This document shows positions 7,596 through 16,798 of a DNA stretch of 45,656 nucleotides, piece after piece. The DNA is from an uncultured Selenomonadales bacterium. GTDB taxonomy: Bacteria > Bacillota > Negativicutes > Selenomonadales > Selenomonadaceae. The number at the start of each line of letters is the position of its first letter. The stretch's first letter is position 1. The notes beneath the pieces are model-generated. The model saw nothing but the letters and a program-made list of their open reading frames with translations. It was not told the DNA's origin and ran no database searches. The stretch spans positions 1-45,656 of the forward strand of contig CALDHY010000015.1 in assembly GCA_937901445.1 (NCBI GenBank). The letters run 5' to 3'. A program made the position numbers and the translations under genes.

Positions 7596-7790
7596 TTAAT
7601 CTTCGGGAATATTCAAATCAGTTTTTACGTCTTTTTCAAGGTGCTTTAAAACGTTGTCGGAAAGATTTGCAAAAGCGCAAATAAAAGCAGTAATAGCGGC
7701 GTCAGTAACCGCAGGATTAATATAATTTAAAGCCCTGGTAATTTTTTTGCCGTCAGGTTTTTTACTTGTTATGTTAACGGTAACAGCCAT
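7596..7790 (-). CDS. DUF1659-like small protein
   Basis: A 64-residue protein with the pattern KKPDGKKITRALNYINP(A)VTDAAITAFICAF. This matches both the N-terminus of the 734-residue beta-roll protein and the protein at 15995-16198. The repeated pattern is a strand pair followed by a 'NP.ATD' turn and an amphipathic helix. It has an ideal ribosome site (AAGGAGG). Its recurrence beside and inside fibre genes suggests a role in virion attachment or folding of surface proteins, but no function is established. Confidence 0.7.
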   Translation of the reverse strand: MAVTVNITSKKPDGKKITRALNYINPAVTDAAITAFICAFANLSDNVLKHLEKDVKTDLNIPED

Positions 7791-7828
7791 AATAAAAACC
7801 TCCTTTCGGCGGCGGCGCGTATCAAAAA

Positions 7829-8155
7829 TTAAACGCCGTTCAAATAAATATCTAAAACGGCGTCGGTAATATCTTCAATCGCAGATTTAATTTCGTCGAC
7901 ATTTTGAGCGGTTGCAAGGTTGTCAGAGAAGATTTGGTTAAGTTGTTGCCCTGCGTCAACGGGCGAAATAATAACAACCTGCGGCGCGTCTTCGACTAAA
8001 TTTTTACCTGCGATGGAAAATCTTTGACCATTAACGGCTAAACATTCGGCGTCAAATTCATTGCAACGCCGCCAAATATCGCCGTCCAATTTCACATAGC
8101 GCGGCGCGTCAACATAAAAACTTTCGCCGCTTTCTAAAATAAAAACTTTGTACAT
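7829..8155 (-). CDS. phage protein of unknown function after the large fibre
   Basis: A 108-residue acidic protein. The N-terminal half is beta-rich (YKVFILESGESFYVD, WRRCNEFDAECLAVNGQRFSI). The C-terminal half is helical and ends in DAVLDIYLNGV. It lies directly behind the 1979-residue fibre gene, 4 bases after its stop, with GGAGG overlapping that stop. Position suggests a fibre chaperone or an XkdX-like accessory protein; sequence alone does not show it. Confidence 0.65.
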   Translation of the reverse strand: MYKVFILESGESFYVDAPRYVKLDGDIWRRCNEFDAECLAVNGQRFSIAGKNLVEDAPQVVIISPVDAGQQLNQIFSDNLATAQNVDEIKSAIEDITDAVLDIYLNGV

Positions 8156-8158
8156 TTT

Positions 8159-11100
8159 TTAGCCTCCTACAGTAAAACAAGGAACGAAGCCGTAAGAAAT
8201 ACCCTGCGCGTCGTTTGAAAGAAAATTGCTGCGAGAATTGCTGCGTCCATCCGCGTCAACGTAATAAGTTTGATTTGATAAAGTATCGCCCGAAAAATCA
8301 CGGAGCCAATAAATTTTGTTCATACTTGCCGAATTGCCGTTAGCAAAGTATTCGTATTGCTGAATATAAACCGAATCGCCGGTGCCGAAAATTTCACACA
8401 TTGAAGGAATCCAAATTTTATCGTTACCGTAAGAGCCGGTAGCCCTTTTCTTCATACAAGCCACAATGACATTTTGCAAGGAGCTCGGCAGTGCGTTATA
8501 AAATTCAGTGCCGCGCGTACGCAGGCTTGACAGAGAATAATTTTTGTTGTCGCCGGAACTCGTTGCAGTCGAATAAACAAAACTGTTGGTAGCCGCGCCA
8601 TCTGAAATGGTTTTTCCATAATCGCTGTCAGTGAAAACTTCAGTAGACATAAAATGAGCGCGGTTAGCTCCTTCAACGCTTGCATTGTGATTGTAACCAA
8701 TTAATCTGAAATCTACACATTTATTATTAATTGAAAGAATACCGACAGTGCCGCTGATTGTCCCTGTAATCGTCCAGCTAACTATGTCGCCGATTCTCAT
8801 ATAATTTAAAAGGTTACCGCTCGAAGAGAGAGATTGAATTTCGCTCCAACTTAAAAATATAACGGCGGTTGTAACTTTGACGGTAATATATTTGGTAACC
8901 GCGCTGTAGCCGCCCGCTGCCGCTTGAGAAACGGTAATTGTGGCGGTGCCGTTTGCTTTTATCATAAGGCGTATTCTGTTGTCTCTTGATTCTGCCACCG
9001 CGTCGACAACAAAATTATCGCTTGAAGAAACGGAAATTGCGCCGCTGCTGTTGGTGGTGTAAGTAACATATTCTCTACTGTCTGTAATGTTTGACGCAAA
9101 ATTAACAGTTACAGTTTCACTTGCCAGCGTCAAAGTAGGGGCGGCGTTTTCAATTTGCCATTGAACAGTTTTTGCGGTTGAAGTGCCGTCCGACCATTGC
9201 GCGGCGGCGGTAGGCGTTATCGTTGTTGTAATTGTGCCGTTCGTGCCGGTATCGCTTGAAAGGGTGTAATATTCGCCAATGTACGCCGCTTTAATCGAAG
9301 AAACCGCCTCTGTAACCGAATGAGAATTGCCATCGTAAGAAACAGTTTTATCTTGAGTGAAAGTACTTTCAGTCGCGCTCAAAGTTTTTTTCGTGACGCT
9401 CCAAGTTAAAGATTTATTTGCAGTGCCGCCGTCCGCCCACGCAGTATTTGTTTTGTCTTTTAAAGCGAAAGTAACGGTGTAAGTTGCCGCCTTGCCGGTT
9501 GAAGTTGAAACCGTGCCACTCTGCGTCATAGTTTCAGCGTCAAAATTATTTACAGTAACAGAATGAGTTTTGGTTAAGCCCTGCGAAATTTGAGTTGTCG
9601 GCGAAATTGTAGGGACTTCAATATAACTGCCGCCGATGCTCCAATTAATAACGACCGCCGCCGTCGAGTTGTCAGCCCAGACGGTGTTTGTTGTCGACTT
9701 TAAAGAATATGAAACTGAATATTCGCCGCTGTCCGTAGCTGAAACTGTGCCCGTCTGATTCATATAGGTTGAATTGAAATTTGAAATATTTAGGGTTTTG
9801 GTATTGCCGTCGTGTTGAAATTCAGTGACGGCGGCAGAGGGTTTTTCAAGTTTCAAAACGTTAATCTTCCAATTAATAGTAACGTCAGCGGTTGAATTGT
9901 CCGCCCAAATTGTGTTGGTGGTATTTTTCAAAGTATATTTAACCGAATAAGACCCCGCCGCCGTTGCAGAGGTTGTACCGCTTTCCGTGATATAAGTTGA
10001 ATTGAAATTTGAAATAGTGAGCGCGTGCGCCTGCTTATCGTAGGTAAAATCAGTGACGCTTGCAGTTGGTTTAGCAAGTTTAATCGGGTTAATCGTCCAC
10101 GTTACGGACTTTTCGGCGAAAGTTGAATCATTCCAAGCATAATTTGAGAGCGGTGAAATTTTGGCAATGAAAGTACCTGCATTAACCGAAAGATACACGC
10201 CGCCTAAACTGTGATAATTTGCGTCATAATTTGAAATGGTAACAGTTTGACTTGAACCGGTGTAATTTAAAGTTCCGCTTTGTGAAAAAGTACTTTGAGC
10301 GGCGGTTAAGTTTTTCCTTTTAACAATCCAAGCAAAAGTTTTATCGTCGGTGGAATTGTCAGTCCAGCAATAGCGTGTTTTGTCTTTCAATGCAACTTTT
10401 ATAACATAATTACCCGCGTTAACTGCGGAAGTTTCACTCGAAGCCGTCATAAGGCTCGAATCAAAATCATTGAAAACGGGCTCCTTAGAATTGCCGTCAT
10501 AAGTGAAAGTTGAAGTTGAAAGGCTCGGGATTGTTACCTTTGTTAATCCAATCGACCAATCGATAACAACGGGCTCGGTGCTGCCGTTAGCCCATTGAGA
10601 ATTAGCCGAATCCTTCAAAGTGAAAGTAACCTGATAATTGCCCGCCGCGCTTGCCGAATAAGTGCCGCTCCTTGTCATATAATTTGAGTTGTAATTGGTT
10701 ATCGACAAAGTTTTTGTGGTATTGTCAAAAGTAAAATCCGTTTCGGCGGCAGTTGGAATATCTAAAATCAGCGGTAAAATTTTCCACGTAATAACTTTTG
10801 CATCGCTTGAACCGTCGCTGAAAACGTTGCCGGTACGAGGCGCGATTGTGGCTTCAAATTCGCCCGCCGCCGTTGAATAATGAGTGCCGCCGAGCGAATG
10901 TACAGTTGAATCATAGCCGTTAATTGAAACATTTTGCCTTGAGCCGTTCCACGTCAAAACGCCGTCGACCGAAAAAGTTGACTGCTCCGCCGAAAGTACA
11001 TTTGCCACAATTTCCCAGTTAATAATGACGTGGTCGATTGTATCATCTTCCCAGTGAATATTGTCTGTCGGGTTGATTTTGCCGTCAGATATTATAAATT

Positions 11101-14098
11101 CGCTGGTGTATTGCCCGACGTTAGTGCGCGTCCACGCCGCCCCTATATTCCGCATATAGTCAGAATTGTAATTTTGAACGTCAAGGGTGTTGCCGTTTTT
11201 GTTATAAGTGAAAGTCGTAACGGTGGCGTAGGGCTTCGGGATTTTCAAAATTTCAATCGTCCAAGTAACGGTTTTTGCGGCGGTAGTGCCGTCATTCCAG
11301 CAATAATTATCGAGCGGCGAAACATAGGCTTTATGAGTGCCCGCAGCCCATTGTTCGGTCGCACCGCTTAAGGAGTGGAATTTGGAATTGTAGCCGCTGA
11401 TTGTAACGGTTTGCACTTCTTTGTTATAAGTCAAAGTGCCGCTTTGTGAAAAGGTAGACTGCGCGGCGGTTAATTTTTTCCGGTTAATTGTCCAAGAAAT
11501 TGTAACGTCAGCAGTCGAAGAATCCGCCCAAACTGCGCGACTCGTATCAATCAATTTGAATGTAACCGAATATTCGCCCGCGTCAGTTTCAGAAATTGTG
11601 CCGGTCATCGACATATAATTTTCGTCGTAGTTTTGAATTGAAAGGGTTTTCGCCGCGCCGCTGTAAGTGAAACTTGTAGTAGCAGCGGTAGGCTTAGGAA
11701 TTGACATTGCGCCAATCGTCCACTCAATGACAACGGCAGAGGTCGAATTATCCGCCCAAATATAATTGGTGGTAGAATTTAGCGTGTAGGTTACTTGATA
11801 GCTGCCCGCCTCGCTTGCACTTGTAACGCCGCTTTGCGTCATTCTTGAAGAATTATAATTTGAAACAGAAAGAGTTTTGGTGGTGCCGTCATAATCAAAA
11901 GTAGTTGACGCGGCAACGGGTTTTTGAAGCGTCATTGGTTTAATCGTCCAGCTGATACTTTTTGCAGAATTTGTCCCGTCCGACCACGTACAGCCGCTTT
12001 TCGGTGAAATTTTTACAGTATAAGTACCGGCATTAACCGCGCTTGTAGTCGATGACAATTCATGGTAATTTTCATCGAAATTTTGAATTGAAACAGTTTG
12101 AGAATTGCCGTTATAAGTCAGCGTGCCAATCTGCGCGAAGCCGCTTGATTGTTCTTCAGTCAAAACAGATTGTTTAATTTCCCAGTTAATCGTAACGTTT
12201 GAAGTTGAATTGTCATTCCACTTTGTATTAGTAGTGTTTTTGAGACTGAAAGTAACCGAATAATTGCCGACATTCGCCGCCGAAATTGTGCCGGTCTGAT
12301 TTTCGTAGGTTGAATTGAAATTTGAAATATTTAGGGTTTTGGTATTGCCGTCGTGTTGAAATTCGGTAACGGCGGCAGAGGGTTTTTCAAGCAGGAGCGG
12401 GTTAATCGTCCAACTGATTGTAACGTTTGAAGTTGAATTATCCGCCCATTTCGTATTGGTTGTATTTTTTAATTTATAAACCGCGCTGTAAGAATTTACA
12501 TTCGTTGCAGAAACTGTTCCGGTTTGACTTTCATAAGTAGAATTAAAATCAGCAACCTGCAGAGTTTGAGCCGAATTATTAAAAGTGAAGGTTGTAACGG
12601 CGGCGGTAGGTTTAGTCAATTTCAACGGGTTAATCTTCCAACTAATTGTGACGTTTGAAGTTGAATTATCCGTCCACGTTGTATTTACAGTATTTTTGAG
12701 GCTGAAAACCGCGCTGTAGGACGCGGCATTTGTTGCAGAAACATTTCCATTTTGACTAATATAATTAGAATCGAAATTGGAAACGTTCAAACTTTGCGCC
12801 GAATTATTAAAAGTAAATTCAGTAACGGCGGCGGCGGGTTTTGCAAGTTTCAACGGTTCAATTTTCCACGTTGCAGTTTTAGGTTGTTGGTCGAGAGTAT
12901 CAGCCCACAAATATAAATCAAGCGGCGTAAAAGTTACGGTGTATTCGCCCGCGTCAATTTTTGAAGTATCGCCGGAAATTGAAAGTTTTTTGTTGTCAAA
13001 ATTAATCCAAGTAGGAGTTTGAGCGTTGCCGTTATAAGTCAAGCTGCCGACTTGTGAAGGTACGGCGGAAATTGTCAAAGTGGCGTCATCAGGCGCGCGC
13101 CAGCCCATATTTGTTAAAATTTTCAATTCAACGCCCTTTGCGGGGGCGGGTACGAGTCCGCGCTTGCCTGCCGCCGTTGCAGTAGGAGCGGTAAAGTCAT
13201 TAAGATTTTCTTCAACGCCCGCAATTTCACTGTCGACGTAGCTTTTCAAAGAAGTTTCAAGCGAATTTAGCGCGTTGGTGCGGCTTTGAGTTTCGGTGGC
13301 GATAGCCGAATTGAAATTGTTTTGTAAAGTAGTATCCGCCGCCTCGCGCGCTGTTTTTTCACTTGTTATTTTTCCTTCAAGAGTATTCGTTGCATTCGTC
13401 AAGTTGGTTTGTAAAGTAGTATCAGCGGTTTCTCGTGCAGTTTTTTCATTATTAATTGAAGTCGTCAAAGTACTTTGTAAATTGGTTACGGCGGTTTGAC
13501 GGTTTGACGTTTCGGCGGCTATTGCGTTTGTCAACTTTGTATCTTCAGCGGCGCGGGTCTGTTCTTCGGTGGTTAATCTTTCGTTTAATTGTGAAAGTGT
13601 TGTACCTTGACTTGCGGCGTCGGCTTCCATTTGGCGTCGCAGATTTTCATTTTCAATTTCCTGTAACCTTTGAGCGTTGCCCATCGCAACCGAAATTGCA
13701 GTTTGCATATCTGAAATTTCTTGTGAACGTTCAACTTTTTCCGCGTCAAGTGCCGCCTCAAATTCGTCGCGCAGGCTTGATTCTGTATTTTCGCGCGCCG
13801 TTTTTTCGTTATTAATTGCGGCTTGTAAATTCGCAACGTCATTTTCACGCTGATTTTTTTCAGTCAAAATATCAGATTTTATTAACGTTTCAGATTCGGT
13901 GCGCGCGGAAATTTCTTCAGTAACGACGCCTCTAATCGCCGAAAGTTCCTGCTGTAAATTTAAATCTGCGGTGCTTCGATTGTTAGTTTCATCCTTGATT
14001 GACTGTTTAATTTCTTTAAAAGCCGCGTCAATTTCTTCAGATTGAATTTTACTTTGTTGCTGCGCGTAGCTTACGGCAGATTTATAAACCAATCCCAT
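8159..14098 (-). CDS. giant tail fibre/adhesin with coiled coil and Ig-like repeats
   Basis: 1979 residues. Residues 1 to about 300 are a long trimeric-type coiled coil with repeated 'SEKTAREAADTTLQNN' heptad blocks. A short PAPAKGVELKILTNMGW hinge follows. Then come about 16 Ig-like repeats of 75-85 residues with the consensus LTYNG..(Q/K)TV.I..(Y/F)(D/N)...SGT.SA..AG.Y.V.(F/I)..LK, each ending in a W(T/K)I strand. The last 250 residues form a compact domain with IWIPSMCEIFG, YWLRDFSG and a GFVPCFTVGG end. It looks like the DUF6273/lectin-like tips that close bacterial and phage surface proteins. It is the likely host-binding fibre. ATG 14098 has AGGAGG at good spacing. Confidence 0.85.
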   Translation of the reverse strand: MGLVYKSAVSYAQQQSKIQSEEIDAAFKEIKQSIKDETNNRSTADLNLQQELSAIRGVVTEEISARTESETLIKSDILTEKNQRENDVANLQAAINNEKTARENTESSLRDEFEAALDAEKVERSQEISDMQTAISVAMGNAQRLQEIENENLRRQMEADAASQGTTLSQLNERLTTEEQTRAAEDTKLTNAIAAETSNRQTAVTNLQSTLTTSINNEKTARETADTTLQTNLTNATNTLEGKITSEKTAREAADTTLQNNFNSAIATETQSRTNALNSLETSLKSYVDSEIAGVEENLNDFTAPTATAAGKRGLVPAPAKGVELKILTNMGWRAPDDATLTISAVPSQVGSLTYNGNAQTPTWINFDNKKLSISGDTSKIDAGEYTVTFTPLDLYLWADTLDQQPKTATWKIEPLKLAKPAAAVTEFTFNNSAQSLNVSNFDSNYISQNGNVSATNAASYSAVFSLKNTVNTTWTDNSTSNVTISWKINPLKLTKPTAAVTTFTFNNSAQTLQVADFNSTYESQTGTVSATNVNSYSAVYKLKNTTNTKWADNSTSNVTISWTINPLLLEKPSAAVTEFQHDGNTKTLNISNFNSTYENQTGTISAANVGNYSVTFSLKNTTNTKWNDNSTSNVTINWEIKQSVLTEEQSSGFAQIGTLTYNGNSQTVSIQNFDENYHELSSTTSAVNAGTYTVKISPKSGCTWSDGTNSAKSISWTIKPMTLQKPVAASTTFDYDGTTKTLSVSNYNSSRMTQSGVTSASEAGSYQVTYTLNSTTNYIWADNSTSAVVIEWTIGAMSIPKPTAATTSFTYSGAAKTLSIQNYDENYMSMTGTISETDAGEYSVTFKLIDTSRAVWADSSTADVTISWTINRKKLTAAQSTFSQSGTLTYNKEVQTVTISGYNSKFHSLSGATEQWAAGTHKAYVSPLDNYCWNDGTTAAKTVTWTIEILKIPKPYATVTTFTYNKNGNTLDVQNYNSDYMRNIGAAWTRTNVGQYTSEFIISDGKINPTDNIHWEDDTIDHVIINWEIVANVLSAEQSTFSVDGVLTWNGSRQNVSINGYDSTVHSLGGTHYSTAAGEFEATIAPRTGNVFSDGSSDAKVITWKILPLILDIPTAAETDFTFDNTTKTLSITNYNSNYMTRSGTYSASAAGNYQVTFTLKDSANSQWANGSTEPVVIDWSIGLTKVTIPSLSTSTFTYDGNSKEPVFNDFDSSLMTASSETSAVNAGNYVIKVALKDKTRYCWTDNSTDDKTFAWIVKRKNLTAAQSTFSQSGTLNYTGSSQTVTISNYDANYHSLGGVYLSVNAGTFIAKISPLSNYAWNDSTFAEKSVTWTINPIKLAKPTASVTDFTYDKQAHALTISNFNSTYITESGTTSATAAGSYSVKYTLKNTTNTIWADNSTADVTINWKINVLKLEKPSAAVTEFQHDGNTKTLNISNFNSTYMNQTGTVSATDSGEYSVSYSLKSTTNTVWADNSTAAVVINWSIGGSYIEVPTISPTTQISQGLTKTHSVTVNNFDAETMTQSGTVSTSTGKAATYTVTFALKDKTNTAWADGGTANKSLTWSVTKKTLSATESTFTQDKTVSYDGNSHSVTEAVSSIKAAYIGEYYTLSSDTGTNGTITTTITPTAAAQWSDGTSTAKTVQWQIENAAPTLTLASETVTVNFASNITDSREYVTYTTNSSGAISVSSSDNFVVDAVAESRDNRIRLMIKANGTATITVSQAAAGGYSAVTKYITVKVTTAVIFLSWSEIQSLSSSGNLLNYMRIGDIVSWTITGTISGTVGILSINNKCVDFRLIGYNHNASVEGANRAHFMSTEVFTDSDYGKTISDGAATNSFVYSTATSSGDNKNYSLSSLRTRGTEFYNALPSSLQNVIVACMKKRATGSYGNDKIWIPSMCEIFGTGDSVYIQQYEYFANGNSASMNKIYWLRDFSGDTLSNQTYYVDADGRSNSRSNFLSNDAQGISYGFVPCFTVGG
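9130..13060 (-). repeat. tandem Ig-like (MBG-type) domain repeats in the fibre gene
   Basis: About 16 coding repeats of roughly 230-250 bp. Some pairs are nearly identical over long stretches, for instance those around 9780-9850 and 12300-12380, showing recent duplication or exchange. Other pairs have diverged strongly. Confidence 0.85.
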
Positions 14099-14109
14099 TT
14101 AATCACCTC

Positions 14110-15477
14110 CTAAGATACAGCCGCGCCCCAAATGTACGAATAAATTTTCGGAAATTGCCCCTGCCACTCGTACGAAATATAAATTGGTTCATCGACCGGC
14201 GCAACCACTTTTAAAATTTGCGCTTCTTCATCATATTTAAAAGGCGCGGAGCAAGTTAAAGTTTCAATTTTGGCGCGGTGCGGCAGGGCGAAAGTTTGAA
14301 GTTTGCCCGTGCCTGTACCAATCTGCAAAGCGTCTGAAACCCCGCTAAATCTCGTAATAACGAATTTAACGGCGGCGATTTTCCCCGCAAGGGGACTGAT
14401 ACCAACGAATTTTGAAGAATCCCCGTCAGAGGACTGAAACGGTTGCCACTCTTCAAAAACACATTCATAACTTGCAAAAATTTCCCCGTTAGGGGTCTGA
14501 AACAACACGGACGAATTTTCAGTGTCGAAATAAAAATCAGTAACGGGTTTATCGCCGTCAAACAATCTGATAGAATCAGCGGAAATATTTTTGTCAACGA
14601 CGCCGTTAAACGAAAGATAAAGCGTTTCCCCGTTAGGGGTCTGAAACACATTTTCTCTGTAAAGGGTCTGAGACACATTGACGTAAGCTTTAATTTCGCA
14701 GTCAACCAATTCAGAATGTTTGATAAGCGCGGCAAAGGTTTTCAGGTCATCAGGATAATCTTGAGGCAGTGAAATAATTTCCATAGTGGAGCCGCTTAAT
14801 TTGTCTTTATCAGTGGTGTAAAAAGTTTTGACAGAATTAACCTTTGCAAAGTCGGAGCCGTCAAGCGTCGACAAAATAAATTGCGTGCGGAATTGAATTT
14901 TACTTGCAGTTTTGCCCGCCGCCTCAACGGTATAAAGCCAATCGCCCGCGCCGTCCAGTTGACATTGAACGGTTGCCGTGCCGTTGCCGTTGGTGAATTT
15001 ACTTTCTTTGATATCGTAAATTTTGGCGTTGCCGGGCAAAGTATAAACCGGCGAATAAATATATTTCGTGTAAACGTCATTGTATGAATTAACTTTGACG
15101 TTTAGTTTAATTTTTGGGAAAACGGGCGAATCAGCGGGCGCGTCAAGTGCTATAATAGGATAAACTTTCTTACCTGCAAACTCATTGACGTTTTCTAAAC
15201 TCAAAAGTTCGCCGACGGTGTTGCCGTATTCAAGAATATCTTCAAGTTCGCCGCGCCGTTCGTATTCAGTCAAGCCGCTGTTGCCGAAATAATAAAGCTT
15301 ATCGTCAATCTGAAAAATAATCCTGCGCGAGGTATTTTCAGGCTCGGTACCGCCAATGTCAAAGCCTGCAACCGAAGTATCATAGGTAAAATCAAAACAG
15401 TTTTTAGACTTTAAAAGCGCAAATTTTTTAAAATGAAATTCGTCAGTGCCCGCGTGCATTGTTGAAATATTTAACAT
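14110..15477 (-). CDS. phage tail/fibre-associated protein, unassigned
   Basis: A beta-rich protein of about 455 residues. An N-terminal part is rich in strands (FDFTYDTSVAGFDIGG, RRIIFQIDDKLYYFGNSG). A central part has KIQFRTQFILSTLDG, and the C-terminal 60 residues end in DEPIYISYEWQGQFPKIYSYIWG. The sequence looks like a receptor-binding or baseplate-peripheral protein; no family is recognised. The start at ATG 15477 has GGGAG nine bases upstream and overlaps the preceding stop. A longer frame to 15522 runs inside the previous gene without a ribosome site. Three copies of an 'FQTPNGE(T/I)' segment lie about 25-55 residues apart. Confidence 0.72.
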   Translation of the reverse strand: MLNISTMHAGTDEFHFKKFALLKSKNCFDFTYDTSVAGFDIGGTEPENTSRRIIFQIDDKLYYFGNSGLTEYERRGELEDILEYGNTVGELLSLENVNEFAGKKVYPIIALDAPADSPVFPKIKLNVKVNSYNDVYTKYIYSPVYTLPGNAKIYDIKESKFTNGNGTATVQCQLDGAGDWLYTVEAAGKTASKIQFRTQFILSTLDGSDFAKVNSVKTFYTTDKDKLSGSTMEIISLPQDYPDDLKTFAALIKHSELVDCEIKAYVNVSQTLYRENVFQTPNGETLYLSFNGVVDKNISADSIRLFDGDKPVTDFYFDTENSSVLFQTPNGEIFASYECVFEEWQPFQSSDGDSSKFVGISPLAGKIAAVKFVITRFSGVSDALQIGTGTGKLQTFALPHRAKIETLTCSAPFKYDEEAQILKVVAPVDEPIYISYEWQGQFPKIYSYIWGAAVS

Positions 15478-15478
15478 A

Positions 15479-15676
15479 TTAACTTTCTCCCAAATCTTCA
15501 ATAATATCCCGCGCCAAATCAAAGTCTAAGTAGCACTGCTCCTTCAAAAAGGCGGCGGCAATATCCAAAATTTCCTTAGAATCAGAGTAGCTTTCGCCGT
15601 TCAAAAGTTTTAAAATTTCCATTACCAATTCTTTTTTCGTGGCGTCTTCAGCCAAAATTTTTTTATATTTATTCAT
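15479..15676 (-). CDS. small acidic helical phage protein
   Basis: 65 residues, entirely helical in appearance (KYKKILAEDATKKELVMEILKLL...FLKEQCYLDFDLARDIIEDLGES). It has a strong ribosome site (GGAGGTAAAAAA-ATG), and its stop overlaps the start of the next gene. It may act as a chaperone or regulator for the surface-protein genes; no homologue is recognised. Confidence 0.65.
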   Translation of the reverse strand: MNKYKKILAEDATKKELVMEILKLLNGESYSDSKEILDIAAAFLKEQCYLDFDLARDIIEDLGES

Positions 15677-15739
15677 TTTTTTACCTCCAATAAAATTTGC
15701 AAGATTAACCGAGCACAGCCGCCCCGCGCGGCTAATTAA

Positions 15740-15982
15740 TTATCTTAAATCAAGCACCGTAGTTTCTTTTTCGATAGTTTTTGCGTCAGTGAATTTGTAG
15801 AAATTCGCGCCGCCCTTATCGCCAATAATCGCCTGCGTAGTCTTTGCGACGGTTTCAAACGCCTTGATTTGCGCGGCGGTAAGGTTATCTTTCGGGTTGT
15901 CTAAATCGAGCGTGCGGGTGTCGTTATCTTCAAATTTTGCAACGAGCTTTAAGGTTTTACTGGTTGTAACTTTATCAGCCAT
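15740..15982 (-). CDS. DUF2922-like small protein
   Basis: The 80-residue product carries KTLKLVAKFEDNDTRTLDLDNPKDNLTA and a final strand TVLDLR. This is the pattern of DUF2922 proteins (a strand hairpin, 'NPK..LT' helix start, then a C-terminal strand). Such proteins usually sit next to a DUF1659 gene, exactly as here. The ribosome site AGGAGGTAATTTAAATG is ideal. Function is unknown; location between fibre genes suggests a virion-related role. Confidence 0.72.
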   Translation of the reverse strand: MADKVTTSKTLKLVAKFEDNDTRTLDLDNPKDNLTAAQIKAFETVAKTTQAIIGDKGGANFYKFTDAKTIEKETTVLDLR

Positions 15983-15994
15983 TTAAATTACCTC

Positions 15995-16198
15995 CTATTC
16001 TGCAAGAGCTTCATTGATACTTTCTTCGTCGCGGCGAATTGTATCAGCGTAAGTATTTTTGGAAAGACCAACAAAGGCGCGCGCGAAAGTGTCAATTTGA
16101 GTGTTGGTGGCTTCAGGGTTAGCGTGAGTGACAGATTTTTGGTACTCATTGCCGAAAGTGTCGGTACTTTTTACAATTAAAGTTCTTGAAATAGCCAT
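15995..16198 (-). CDS. DUF1659-like small protein
   Basis: The product has TFGNEYQKSVTHANPEATN followed by a DTFARAFVGLSKNTY helix, the same pattern as the proteins at 7596 and at the start of the 5338 gene. Two adjacent ATG codons (16201 and 16198) follow TAGGAGGTGTGA; the second has the better spacing. It pairs with the DUF2922-like gene immediately downstream. The C-terminus (IRRDEESINEALAE) is charged. Confidence 0.72.
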   Translation of the reverse strand: MAISRTLIVKSTDTFGNEYQKSVTHANPEATNTQIDTFARAFVGLSKNTYADTIRRDEESINEALAE

Positions 16199-16210
16199 CA
16201 TTCACACCTC

Positions 16211-16471
16211 CTATTCACCAACATTAAGATTAATTTCATTTTCAGTAATTTTGGTAATGGTTGCGCCGGTAATAGCCGTGAAAGTTTGCCCGCCGTCGGA
16301 AAGATAAAAAGCGTCAAAAGTCGAAGTATCCGAATTAACAGCGGCAATTCTAGCCTTCAAAGTGGCGGCATTCAAAACGGCGCAATCAGAATCAAAGCCG
16401 GAAAATTCAATATCGCGTGTTGTATCGTCAGCAAAGCTATTGACGATTTTAATTTTGTTATTCGTAGCCAT
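16211..16471 (-). CDS. small phage protein, DUF2922-like in outline
   Basis: 86 residues: an N-terminal strand pair (KIKIVNSFADDTTRDIEFSGF), a helix (AATLKARIAAVNSDTST), then FYLSDGGQTFTAITGATIT and a last strand. The order resembles the DUF2922-type protein at 15740 but identity is low. It begins within 7 bases of the stop of the preceding gene. It is one of four consecutive small genes of similar size here. Confidence 0.65.
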   Translation of the reverse strand: MATNNKIKIVNSFADDTTRDIEFSGFDSDCAVLNAATLKARIAAVNSDTSTFDAFYLSDGGQTFTAITGATITKITENEINLNVGE

Positions 16472-16477
16472 TCAGAA

Positions 16478-16735
16478 TCACTCACTTTCAACGGTTTTAA
16501 ATTTAATTGTGCCTTCAATCGTGGCGGGGTCGTAAGTGCCGTCCGCAATTCCACCAATAAGCGCGGTTAAGACAGCGGAAGTCTGCGCGTGCGTGGCGTC
16601 TTTCTTAATTCCTTTAATAGAAATAGAGGTGTTGCCCGCCGCAGTTTGCCCGCTTGTTTTAATATTGCCGTTTTCATTCGTGGCAACATTTACTTTGACA
16701 GTGGCGGTGGGGTCTTGTTGAAAAACGTAACTCAT
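16478..16735 (-). CDS. small phage protein, DUF1659-like in outline
   Basis: 85 residues with TVKVNVATNENGNIKTSGQ and a 'GI KKDATHAQTSAVLTALIGGI' helix. This is the strand-pair / 'DAT' turn / helix plan of the DUF1659-like proteins downstream. The ribosome site AAGGAGGATTTTTTATG is ideal. It is the first of four small genes that alternate the two plans (16478, 16211, 15995, 15740), which suggests duplication of a two-gene cassette. Confidence 0.65.
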   Translation of the reverse strand: MSYVFQQDPTATVKVNVATNENGNIKTSGQTAAGNTSISIKGIKKDATHAQTSAVLTALIGGIADGTYDPATIEGTIKFKTVESE

Positions 16736-16798
16736 AAAAAATCCTCCTTTAAGCGCGGAGCAGCTGTACTCGGTTAATCTTGCACAAAAAAAAGACGC

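Noticed and set aside
8159..8700. Possible diversity-generating retroelement target at the fibre tip
   Set aside because: The lectin-like tip would suit such a system, but no reverse transcriptase or template repeat is visible in the window.
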